DNA of 64,000 bases from Candidatus Zhuqueibacterota bacterium (GTDB taxonomy: Bacteria; Zhuqueibacterota; Zhuqueibacteria; Thermofontimicrobiales; Thiofontviventaceae): NCBI GenBank assembly GCA_016931935.1, contig JAFGDW010000369.1, positions 1-64,000 of the forward strand, written 5' to 3'. The translations under genes were made by a program, and so were the position numbers. This document shows positions 19,479 through 28,510 of the stretch, piece by piece. Positions within the stretch are counted from its first letter, which is position 1. Each line of letters starts with the position of its first letter. The notes under the pieces were generated by a model. The model was not told where the DNA came from and searched no databases. It was given only the letters and a program-made list of their open reading frames with translations.

Positions 19479-21794
19479 GTGAAGATCAAACATATTTTAA
19501 TCTACCTTATATTGTTAACATTAGTCCTGTCATGCTCTTTTATGGAAAGCGGAACGTCGCAGCTCAATTTTATGATTGTTGATGAAGCGACTCAGCAGCC
19601 CATACCGGGGAAGCTCGTTTTTACAAAAGGGGAGAATGATCAGATTGATCTCAACATTCCGGAAACCTTTGGTCTAGCTCCGGAAGAAAACGGTTTTTTT
19701 ACTGCATTTGGCAAAGGAGAAGTGAGCGTCCCTGCCGGAACATATACGATTTATGCATCCCGTGGAATGGAATATTCCATTGATAAGAAAACGGTGAAAT
19801 TGAAGAAAAATACGGTGGTCGAACAGAAATGGATCATTAAACGGGAAATTGACCCGACCGGATATATCGGAGCCGATTTACATATGCATACTTACAATAG
19901 CGATGGCCATTGTAATGAGCAGGAACGCGTAACCGGACTGATTGGTGAGGGGATTGAATTTGCAGTCGCCACGGATCATAATTTTGTGACGGATTATGAC
20001 ACCGCTGAACAAAAACTTGATGTCAGTAATTTGATTGCAACATGTCCGGGAAATGAATTGAGCACACCAATCGGGCATTTCAATATTTATCCATTACCAG
20101 TCGGCACGGAACCGTTCAATCACAAAGTCCATGACGGTAATGTTGTCATGAGCTATCGGGATGGTTTACCGAGTCCGGTGATTAATCAAGCCAACCATCC
20201 ACGTTGGGATGGCATTGATTATTTTGGACATCTGGGTGTGGAGCCAATTACCAGCGAAACCACAAATCCTTTGTTTTCATGGGATTTTGAAGCCATGGAA
20301 ATCATGAACGAAACGATCGGATGGGGATTGCTAACTGGTCCCGGCAACAAACTTTCGGTTTGGGATGACTGGTTCAACATGTTAAATAAAGACTTTCGCG
20401 TAACAGGCGTGGGCAACAGCGATAGCCATGTGCTGCTTTCGATGCCCGCAGGCTGGCCGCGCAATTACATTGCCAGCGCTACTGAAAATCCGGGTGAATT
20501 AGATTCCTATGCGCTAACAGAAAACATTATCCAACACAAGGTCTCAGTAGCACGCGGCGTTTTTGTTAATCTGTTGGTGAATGGACAACCGATTGGCTCT
20601 CAAGTCGTTGACACCGATAGTGCGATAGATATCCACATTGAAGCATTGGCGCCATCGTGGGTGAAAGTTGATAAAATTACACTCTATGGAAACGCCCGGG
20701 AAGTTTGGTCAGAGGAAATTGAAGCCCAGGAAGGCGCGTTAAAGTATAGCAAAGACCTGCAACTCAAACCCGAAGTGGACGCCTGGTACCTCGTGAAAGC
20801 GGAAGGCAGTCAATCGTTATCGCCAATTATCCCTGATCAGTATGAAATTCCGGTGACGCCGGTTGGTTTCACCAATCCTGTCTGGGTGGATATCGATAAA
20901 AATGGCTTTGAAGCTGAGCGCTACCGAGCGAAGCGATTTATCCAGCAATATGGAAATGACGCTGAAAGTTTCAAATCTGCATTGTCGAACGCTGATTGGT
21001 GGCTGCAACGGCAAATTCTGGCGCTGGTGCCCAAAGACAGCGATTTGGAATGGGTAATGATCAACAATTTTCTTTCATCTGATAAACAATTGGCGCGCAA
21101 ATTCGCCTACGCCCGCATCGATGAAATAGCCGATACCAGCAACATTCAACTATTAAAATCGATCCGAACTGATATTATGGATGAAAATGAGCGGCTATTG
21201 TTGGACACGTACATTGCGAAAATGGGTCGAAGGTCGGCGCTGATGGATTTTATGTTTAAGCGGATTATTAATTCTGAAAAGCCGTTGCGATCGGAGCAAT
21301 GCAACATCCTGTCAATGGAGCAATATCCGAAGGAATGGCAATTGATTGGCCCGTTCGAAAATGAAGGCGACGCCGGGCTAAATATCGCTTATGCGCCGGA
21401 ATTAAAACTCGGCGCGCTTGAATCGTGCGTCGGCAAACGCGATAACGACGTGCATTGGCAAACACAGACGACGCAGGCCGACGGCTTTGTCGATTTTACG
21501 ATGATTACCAATGATGTCGACAACTCGCTTGGGTACGCCTGGGGTAGTATTCAAACCGCCGAATCATTTAAAACGGTCCTGTTTTTTGGCAGCGACGACG
21601 GCGCGGCCATCTGGCACAATGGGAAGGAAATCTACCGGAAATTGATCCGCCGCGGCGCGCATGAATACGATGAATGTTTACCAATTACGCTCGTTAAAGG
21701 CGAAAATAAGTTCCTCGTAAAAGTCGAAAACAGACGCGGCACGTGGGATTTCCATTTTCAGCTTTTTGACCCGTTGAATAAATTGACTCAATAG
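19479..21794 (+). CDS. CehA/McbA-type PHP metallohydrolase with C-terminal module (copy 2, lipoprotein)
   Basis: Collinear paralogue of the preceding gene; GADLHMHTYNSDGH, ATDHNFVTD, GNSDSHVLLS; GTG 19479 start followed by lipobox LVLSC. Confidence 0.85.
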   Translation: MKIKHILIYLILLTLVLSCSFMESGTSQLNFMIVDEATQQPIPGKLVFTKGENDQIDLNIPETFGLAPEENGFFTAFGKGEVSVPAGTYTIYASRGMEYSIDKKTVKLKKNTVVEQKWIIKREIDPTGYIGADLHMHTYNSDGHCNEQERVTGLIGEGIEFAVATDHNFVTDYDTAEQKLDVSNLIATCPGNELSTPIGHFNIYPLPVGTEPFNHKVHDGNVVMSYRDGLPSPVINQANHPRWDGIDYFGHLGVEPITSETTNPLFSWDFEAMEIMNETIGWGLLTGPGNKLSVWDDWFNMLNKDFRVTGVGNSDSHVLLSMPAGWPRNYIASATENPGELDSYALTENIIQHKVSVARGVFVNLLVNGQPIGSQVVDTDSAIDIHIEALAPSWVKVDKITLYGNAREVWSEEIEAQEGALKYSKDLQLKPEVDAWYLVKAEGSQSLSPIIPDQYEIPVTPVGFTNPVWVDIDKNGFEAERYRAKRFIQQYGNDAESFKSALSNADWWLQRQILALVPKDSDLEWVMINNFLSSDKQLARKFAYARIDEIADTSNIQLLKSIRTDIMDENERLLLDTYIAKMGRRSALMDFMFKRIINSEKPLRSEQCNILSMEQYPKEWQLIGPFENEGDAGLNIAYAPELKLGALESCVGKRDNDVHWQTQTTQADGFVDFTMITNDVDNSLGYAWGSIQTAESFKTVLFFGSDDGAAIWHNGKEIYRKLIRRGAHEYDECLPITLVKGENKFLVKVENRRGTWDFHFQLFDPLNKLTQ

Positions 21795-21907
21795 AAGCAC
21801 GAATTGTGAATCGGCGCGGTGTTGATGGTCATATTCCGGATTTCGGTTTGTGTTAATAGCAAAAAATGTCTTTCGAAAAGCGGGAACTCGTTCATCAGGG
21901 AGATTTA

Positions 21908-23296
21908 ATGATTTTCAAAACTTTCAAACTTATTTTGATTTCACTAGCACTGTTTTCATCCGCCGTATTCGCCAATTTCCCGGCATACGTGGAATTGAAT
22001 GTCGGCGAGTCCGTCAAAATTGATAATTACCCGGAAATAACGCTGGTTTCCAAACGAGTCGTTTATTTTGATTCCACGCACAACCGGATTGGCGCAGCGG
22101 ACATCACGCTGAAGGTCGGCAACGAAACGGTTGTCGCCCCGGTTGGATATGAAAGTCCCGATGTCATTGCGCGAAACGCTCGTATCGGAGCGGAGCTCGT
22201 CAGCGACTATGAAAAGGATTTTACAAACCAACGCTTTCATCTTATTAAGGATGCCCGCATCAGGATTTCAAACGCGAACGAACCGCTCATGCCGAAAAAT
22301 TCGCATGTCTATCCATTAGACACGCCGTGGAACAGCGGATTCCGGACGCAGGGATGGTTGTGCGTCTGTTTCAATATAAACATTCTCGAAGGCAATGAGG
22401 AAATGAAAGCGCAGCGCTATCACGATGGCTGGGATATCGGCGTATGGGAAGGACAATTGGTGCGGTCGGTCTGCACCGGAACTGTCGTATCCCCGGATGA
22501 TTATCCTGATTTTATTGAGACCGGATTGCTCTACAACAAAAACGACGCCCGGGTCGGTCCCAATCCGTTTTTGGTTAAGCCAGACAATGCGCCGGTTCTC
22601 TATTATTACACGCACATGAGCGGCCTGGCCCGGGATTTCAAAGCCGGCGACATCATTAAAAAAGGCGAGCCGCTCGGTTACGCCAGCTCGCGCGGCAGTT
22701 CGGGCGGCTGGTACCATTTGCATTTCAGCATCATTCATCTGGAAAAAAAAGTGCATGTAAATCCGTATCCATATCTTAAAGAGTGGTACGAAGAGTCGCA
22801 ACCACAGAATCAGGATTTTATGAATGAATTTGATGTTTACTATCATCCGGAATTGAGCGCTGAAAAGGAGCAATTCGAACAAAATGTAGTCGCCAATAAA
22901 ATAGAGCCGACTCGTCACTTCCGAAGCGATGTGCACGGCGTTGTCCATGTCAGAGAAGCGGTCGCCAAAGCGCCGCACGCGGGTTTGAATCATGTTATTT
23001 TCTATCAATTCGCGGTATTGAAGGGACAGTTTAAGGTTGACGATGCGATGGATGGCGAATTGTGGTTTGGGCATACGGGAAAGGCGCGCGTTTATCTGAA
23101 TGGAACGAAAGTATACGATGGTGAAAATAATAATCCGTATCATCGCAGTAAGCAGCCGTTCCAATGGGACTCTGTAATGATGCAGGTGCAATTCAATCAA
23201 GGCTTAAATGAAGTGATCATCGCGATTGAACAAACAAATCCATTCTGGTCATTCTCAATCCGGCCGCGCAATCGCTTGGGAATTCCATTAAATTAG
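21908..23296 (+). CDS. Secreted M23 family peptidase with C-terminal sugar-binding-like module
   Basis: HDGWDI and HLHFSI zinc motifs with GYASSRGSSGGWYH; signal peptide MIFKTFKLILISLALFSSAVFA; ATG 21908. Confidence 0.8.
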   Translation: MIFKTFKLILISLALFSSAVFANFPAYVELNVGESVKIDNYPEITLVSKRVVYFDSTHNRIGAADITLKVGNETVVAPVGYESPDVIARNARIGAELVSDYEKDFTNQRFHLIKDARIRISNANEPLMPKNSHVYPLDTPWNSGFRTQGWLCVCFNINILEGNEEMKAQRYHDGWDIGVWEGQLVRSVCTGTVVSPDDYPDFIETGLLYNKNDARVGPNPFLVKPDNAPVLYYYTHMSGLARDFKAGDIIKKGEPLGYASSRGSSGGWYHLHFSIIHLEKKVHVNPYPYLKEWYEESQPQNQDFMNEFDVYYHPELSAEKEQFEQNVVANKIEPTRHFRSDVHGVVHVREAVAKAPHAGLNHVIFYQFAVLKGQFKVDDAMDGELWFGHTGKARVYLNGTKVYDGENNNPYHRSKQPFQWDSVMMQVQFNQGLNEVIIAIEQTNPFWSFSIRPRNRLGIPLN

Positions 23297-23306
23297 AAGG
23301 ATTGTC

Positions 23307-25481
23307 ATGAAGTATCAAAAAATATTGATAACGATTATCTGTCTACTCATTATTTTTTCGACATGTGTATTAGCCCAGGATGAACCGGAGAATTTAAACG
23401 TCCTGGATCGTTGGCTCGTGTGGAGCAATAGCCACAATTTACTCGAACTCGAATTGTATAAACAGGCGTGTGTTTATCTCGATCAGAGAGAAGTAGATAT
23501 TGCCAAATTGGAGACGCAAGCGGATTGGCAGCAGCGGCAGCAAAAGGTTAAAGATACCCTGATGGAAATTGTGGGACCCTTTCCGGAAAAAACACCATTA
23601 AATCCACAAATTACTGAAATCGCGCAACGGGACGGATACCGTATTGAAAAAGTTATCTTTGAATCGATGCCCGGTTACTATGTTTCCAGTTGTTTGTTCG
23701 TTCCGAATGGAATTACAGAGAAGACACCAGCGATATTGAAAGTCAGCGGCCATTCGATTCTTTCCTTCCGCCGAGAAGCCTATCAGCAGGTCATTCTCAA
23801 TCTTGTCAAAAAAGGTTTCATCGTATTCGCCATCGATCCAATGGGGCAGGGCGAGCGCATTCAATATACCGATGAAGAGAAGACGACGGTTGGCATTCCG
23901 ATTGATAAACCGACTCACGAACATTCATTTGCCAATAATCAATGCCTGTTGTCAGGTTCGTGTGCAGCCAGATACTGGATTTGGGATGGCATGCGCGCTA
24001 TTGATTACCTCATGACACGTGATGAGGTCGATACATCACGAATCGGCGTTACCGGTCTTTCCGGCGGCGGCACACAAACTGCTTATATTGCTGCGTTTGA
24101 TGAACGTGTGAAAGCGGCAGCTCCGGCAGGCTATATTTGCGGCTACAGAAAATTATTGGGCATGATCGGGCCGCAAGATGGGGAACAGATTTTTATCGAT
24201 GGTGAAGCACGCGGTTTGGATCACGCGGATTTAATCGAGGTTTTTGCGCCCAAGCCATATTTAATTGTAGCGACCACGCGGGATTATTTTAATATCGACG
24301 GCGCGCGTGCGACATTCCGTGAAGCGGGACGCGCATATCAGGCGTTAGGCAACGCCGAAAATCTGCAGATCACTGTGGATGATTTTAAGCATGGCTACAC
24401 CAAAAAGAATCGGGAAGCTGTGTATGCATTTTTCATGAAGGCATTTCAGGTGCCAGGCAACGCTTCGGAAGAAGATGTCGAATATCTGACTGTGGAAGAA
24501 TTGAATGTGACGCCGACCGGCCAGATCGCTTCCTATTTAGATGCGGAGACAATATCGAGCGTGAATAAATCCGAAACGGAATTGCTTGTTCAAAATCTGG
24601 AAGAAAACAGAAAACAGATGGAATCTCATCTCCAACGTGTCAGAGCAAAGGCGAAAGAGTTGTCCGGATTTATTGCGCCGTCGGGAGACATACAGATCAC
24701 TTTTCGTGGACGCTATCACCGCGATGGCTATTCGGTCGAGCTGTACGCCATTCACGGCGAGGGCGATTATGTGATTCCCATCCTGCTGATGGTCCCGGAT
24801 GGCGAAGGCTCCTTTCCGGCTGTGGTTTATCTGAATCCCGAAGGAAAAGCTCGGGACGCGGCGCCGGGCGGACGGATTGAACAGATCGTAAAACAGGGAA
24901 TGATTGTCGCGGCGGCGGACGTGATCGGTGTAGGCGAGACGTCAATTGATTCTGATTATCCCGGCAGACCGTCGTACGGCGCTGTTATTCTGGGCCGAAG
25001 CATTGTCGGCATTCACGCGGGCGACATTGTGCGCGTGGTAAATATGTTGAAAAGCAAGGACAATGTCGACGCGGCAGCCATCAACGCGGTGGCGTACAAT
25101 GAATTGTGCCCGGCTTTACTGCATGCAGCCGTGTTTGAACCAGCGATCCATAAAACAGCATTGATTGGCGCGCCGCTGTCGTATCAGGAAATCGTTAGCC
25201 AGAGAATTTATTGCTACAGTCTCGGTTTCCAATGGGGCGTCCCCAAAGCGTTAACGGCGTATGATTTTCCAGATTTGATTGGCTGTGTGGCGCCGCGAAA
25301 ATTGCTATTGGCCGACTTAAACGATTGTAAAAAAGAATCGGCCTCGGCGCAACTTGTGAAACGGGAATATACATTTCCTCGTGCGGTGTATGCTCAAACG
25401 GGCGTTTCCGGTAATTTAAAAGTCGAAAAGTGGACTGCTGACAGAAATATAAATGAAATTATTGAATGGCTGGTGAAGTAG
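23307..25481 (+). CDS. Secreted two-domain alpha/beta-hydrolase (acetylxylan esterase-like)
   Basis: GVTGLSGGGTQTAY nucleophile elbow, TTRDYFNIDGAR and FKHGYTKKNREA in domain 1; a second hydrolase-like domain follows. Confidence 0.82.
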   Translation: MKYQKILITIICLLIIFSTCVLAQDEPENLNVLDRWLVWSNSHNLLELELYKQACVYLDQREVDIAKLETQADWQQRQQKVKDTLMEIVGPFPEKTPLNPQITEIAQRDGYRIEKVIFESMPGYYVSSCLFVPNGITEKTPAILKVSGHSILSFRREAYQQVILNLVKKGFIVFAIDPMGQGERIQYTDEEKTTVGIPIDKPTHEHSFANNQCLLSGSCAARYWIWDGMRAIDYLMTRDEVDTSRIGVTGLSGGGTQTAYIAAFDERVKAAAPAGYICGYRKLLGMIGPQDGEQIFIDGEARGLDHADLIEVFAPKPYLIVATTRDYFNIDGARATFREAGRAYQALGNAENLQITVDDFKHGYTKKNREAVYAFFMKAFQVPGNASEEDVEYLTVEELNVTPTGQIASYLDAETISSVNKSETELLVQNLEENRKQMESHLQRVRAKAKELSGFIAPSGDIQITFRGRYHRDGYSVELYAIHGEGDYVIPILLMVPDGEGSFPAVVYLNPEGKARDAAPGGRIEQIVKQGMIVAAADVIGVGETSIDSDYPGRPSYGAVILGRSIVGIHAGDIVRVVNMLKSKDNVDAAAINAVAYNELCPALLHAAVFEPAIHKTALIGAPLSYQEIVSQRIYCYSLGFQWGVPKALTAYDFPDLIGCVAPRKLLLADLNDCKKESASAQLVKREYTFPRAVYAQTGVSGNLKVEKWTADRNINEIIEWLVK

Positions 25482-25539
25482 ATTGAGCCGATATTCTCGG
25501 AAGTATTTAGAAACCGAAGCGAAATCACGAGACAAATTA

Positions 25540-28470
25540 ATGATTCAAATCAACAAGAAAATAGCCGCTGTTGTCTGGGCAACCTTCTTCATATTCGAGT
25601 GCGTCACTCTGCATGCACGTGTTGATAATTTTATTGCGCACAAATATAGCGAGGGTGATTTCAGACTTGTTGATCAGCAAAAATCGGCTGTAATTTATTT
25701 CGACCAAAACGATTATAAAGTCGTGGATATCGCTGTGCATCTGTTGGCTGACGATATTCGGAATGTCACGGGAATTACTCCTCAATTGACTGCCAATTGG
25801 GATGAAGTTAATTCCAATGTTGTGATCATTGGTACAATTGGCCGTAACGACATCATTGATGACCTTATTAAAACGGGTAGGATAGATGCATCGAGGATCG
25901 ATGGTCAATGGGAAAGTTATGCGCTGCAGGTTATTGAAAGTCCAACTACGAAAATTCAGTCAGCATTAGTCATTTTCGGTAGCGACAGGCGGGGAACGGC
26001 GTACGGTGTATTCGAACTGTCGAAGCAAATAGGTGTTTCGCCCTGGTATTGGTGGGCAGATGTTCCCTTTCTACAAAAAGATAGGCTTATTATTGAGCAC
26101 GGATTTTACTCCGATGGCCCGCCATCTGTAAAGTTCCGTGGCATTTTTATCAATGATGAAGATTGGGGATTAAAGCCCTGGGCCTCCAAAACATTCGATC
26201 CCGGCCTTGGCGACATTGGTCCTAAAACGTATCGGCGCATATTTGAACTGCTGTTGCGGCTAAGAGCGAATCATTGTTGGCCGGCGATGCATGAATGCAT
26301 CAAACCGTTCAATTATTATCCGGAAAATAAACAAATCGCTGATGATTATGCGATTGTCATGGGCTCAGCCCATTGCGAGCCATTGTTGTTCAATAACGCT
26401 ACGGAATGGAACTCAAATACGATGGGCGAGTGGCGCTATGATACCAATAGTGAGTCAATTTGTGATGTCCTGGACAGGCGTATAGCTGAAAATGGAAAAT
26501 TCGAAAATGTGTATACTGTCGGCATGCGGGGATTGCATGACGCGGCAATGCGTGGTAATCTGAAACTTGAACAACAGGTAACGCTGCTGGAACAGGCGAT
26601 TGCGGATCAACGCGGCATCCTGACAAAACATATCAACAAGAAAATTACTGACATTCCACAAGTTTTCATTCCTTATAAAGAAGTGTTAAAACTTTATAAC
26701 AACGGATTAAAAGTTCCCGATGATGTCACGCTTATGTGGGTGGATGATAATTTCGGATATATCCGCCGTTTAAGCAATCCGATAGAACGGGACCGATCCG
26801 GAGGCAGCGGCATCTATTATCACCTTTCCTATTTGGGACCGCCGCATGAATATCTATGGATATCTTCAACCGCGCCCGCGCTAATTTGGGAAGAAATGAC
26901 GAAAGCCTATCAGTTTGATGCCAGGGAAATCTGGGTCGCCAATGTCGGGGATATTAAGCCATGCGAATATGCAATGTCCTTCTTTCTTGATTTGGCCTGG
27001 GATATTAATATGGTTAATCATTCCAATATCTCCTCGCATTTATTGCAATGGTTGACATCTATCTTTAGCGATGAATTTTCAATGGACATCTTTGACATCA
27101 TGCATGAATTTATTGCATTGTCCTTTGAGCGAAAAGTAGAGCATTTGGCTTTCGGTGAAGAATTTAGTTTTAGTGATAAAACGGAGCTATGGGAAGATAC
27201 GGAATACAGTTTTGTAAACTATCGTGAAGCAGAAAAGCGTCTGATGCGATTTCAGGCCATTAGTAAACGCGCCGTTGAGCTGTCGACGAAAATGCCGGAA
27301 TTGCTAAAACCAGCATATTTCGAATTAGTTTATTATCCGATCGTTGCCGGGAATTATATGAATGCGAAAATTCTATTGGCACAGCAGAACCGCTGGTATG
27401 CAAAACAGGGCCGAAATATGACAAACCAGCTCGCCAGGCAATCGCAGGCCTACTACGACAGTGTTTGTATTATTACTGACGAATATAATAAGTTGCTAAA
27501 CGGAAAATGGAAATACATGATGTCCTGGCAACAACATCCGGCGGGGGTTTATTATAAAATGCCGCCGTTGAGAAACATTACTCTCGACAAAAACGCTGGA
27601 ATGGGCGTGCGGGTTGAGGGGCAGCATATTACTCAAGGCATTAATAAAAGTCAGGCATTGCCCTGTTTTAATTCGCTTTATAATGAAAGTCACTATGTTG
27701 AGATTTTCAATAAAGGAACAATGCCATTTACATGGGAGGCATCAGCAAATCAGGACTGGATTCAACTGAGTAAATCAACGGGAACCACTGCTGCTGAAGA
27801 ACGCATTTGGGTAAGCATTGACTGGAGTCAGGCTCCTGCAAATGATAGCAACGGAGAAATCAAAATTCAGGGAGCCGGACGGGAAGAAATAATTGATGTG
27901 TATGCATTTCATCCGAGCTCACCGGCCAAGGAAGATCTGTTAGGTGTGTTTGTGGAAAACGCCGGGGTTATTTCCATCCCCGCTGAAAATTACCACCGGA
28001 AATTAGAATCCGAAGGGATTACATGGGAAACCATTCCTGACCTGGGACTAACTGGCAGCTCAGTGACTATGTTTCCGGCGACAGTTGAGCACGGGGGCGG
28101 CAATCATCCTGATGCGCCGCATTTGGAATATGATATTTATACATTTAATTCCGGCATTATTGAAATTCACACGTTTGTGTTGCCCGTGTTTCCAATCAAT
28201 GGTTTTCGATGGGCGCATTATAGCATCTCCATCGATGACGGACGGCCGCAGAAAAGGGACATCAGCGTCCCTGAAAAAAGTTCGGAATGGGCGGACAATG
28301 TCCGGCGGAATGCGTCCAAAAATATTACTCGGCACTATCTTGACAAACCGGGCAAACATACGGTCAAATTGTGGAAAGTAGATACCGGGCTTGTTTTCGA
28401 TAAAATTATTATCGATTTCGGCGGGCTAAAACCGTCATATCTTGGACCGGATGAAACGATTATCAAATAA
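25540..28470 (+). CDS. Glycoside hydrolase family 115 (alpha-glucuronidase-like)
   Basis: VKFRGIFINDEDWGLKPWASKTF, LLLRLRANHCWPAMHECIKPFN, LMWVDDNFGYIRRL; BACON/Ig-like segment near C-terminus; likely start ATG 25540 with signal peptide. Confidence 0.9.
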   Translation: MIQINKKIAAVVWATFFIFECVTLHARVDNFIAHKYSEGDFRLVDQQKSAVIYFDQNDYKVVDIAVHLLADDIRNVTGITPQLTANWDEVNSNVVIIGTIGRNDIIDDLIKTGRIDASRIDGQWESYALQVIESPTTKIQSALVIFGSDRRGTAYGVFELSKQIGVSPWYWWADVPFLQKDRLIIEHGFYSDGPPSVKFRGIFINDEDWGLKPWASKTFDPGLGDIGPKTYRRIFELLLRLRANHCWPAMHECIKPFNYYPENKQIADDYAIVMGSAHCEPLLFNNATEWNSNTMGEWRYDTNSESICDVLDRRIAENGKFENVYTVGMRGLHDAAMRGNLKLEQQVTLLEQAIADQRGILTKHINKKITDIPQVFIPYKEVLKLYNNGLKVPDDVTLMWVDDNFGYIRRLSNPIERDRSGGSGIYYHLSYLGPPHEYLWISSTAPALIWEEMTKAYQFDAREIWVANVGDIKPCEYAMSFFLDLAWDINMVNHSNISSHLLQWLTSIFSDEFSMDIFDIMHEFIALSFERKVEHLAFGEEFSFSDKTELWEDTEYSFVNYREAEKRLMRFQAISKRAVELSTKMPELLKPAYFELVYYPIVAGNYMNAKILLAQQNRWYAKQGRNMTNQLARQSQAYYDSVCIITDEYNKLLNGKWKYMMSWQQHPAGVYYKMPPLRNITLDKNAGMGVRVEGQHITQGINKSQALPCFNSLYNESHYVEIFNKGTMPFTWEASANQDWIQLSKSTGTTAAEERIWVSIDWSQAPANDSNGEIKIQGAGREEIIDVYAFHPSSPAKEDLLGVFVENAGVISIPAENYHRKLESEGITWETIPDLGLTGSSVTMFPATVEHGGGNHPDAPHLEYDIYTFNSGIIEIHTFVLPVFPINGFRWAHYSISIDDGRPQKRDISVPEKSSEWADNVRRNASKNITRHYLDKPGKHTVKLWKVDTGLVFDKIIIDFGGLKPSYLGPDETIIK

Positions 28471-28510
28471 ATGTGGGTGGTACTAATTCATAAAGCGAGG
28501 GAATTTTTTT

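Noticed and set aside
22316-23200. 294-aa minus-strand ORF
   Set aside because: Lies antisense inside the M23 peptidase gene; its translation has no recognisable motifs, while the + frame has catalytic motifs and a signal peptide.
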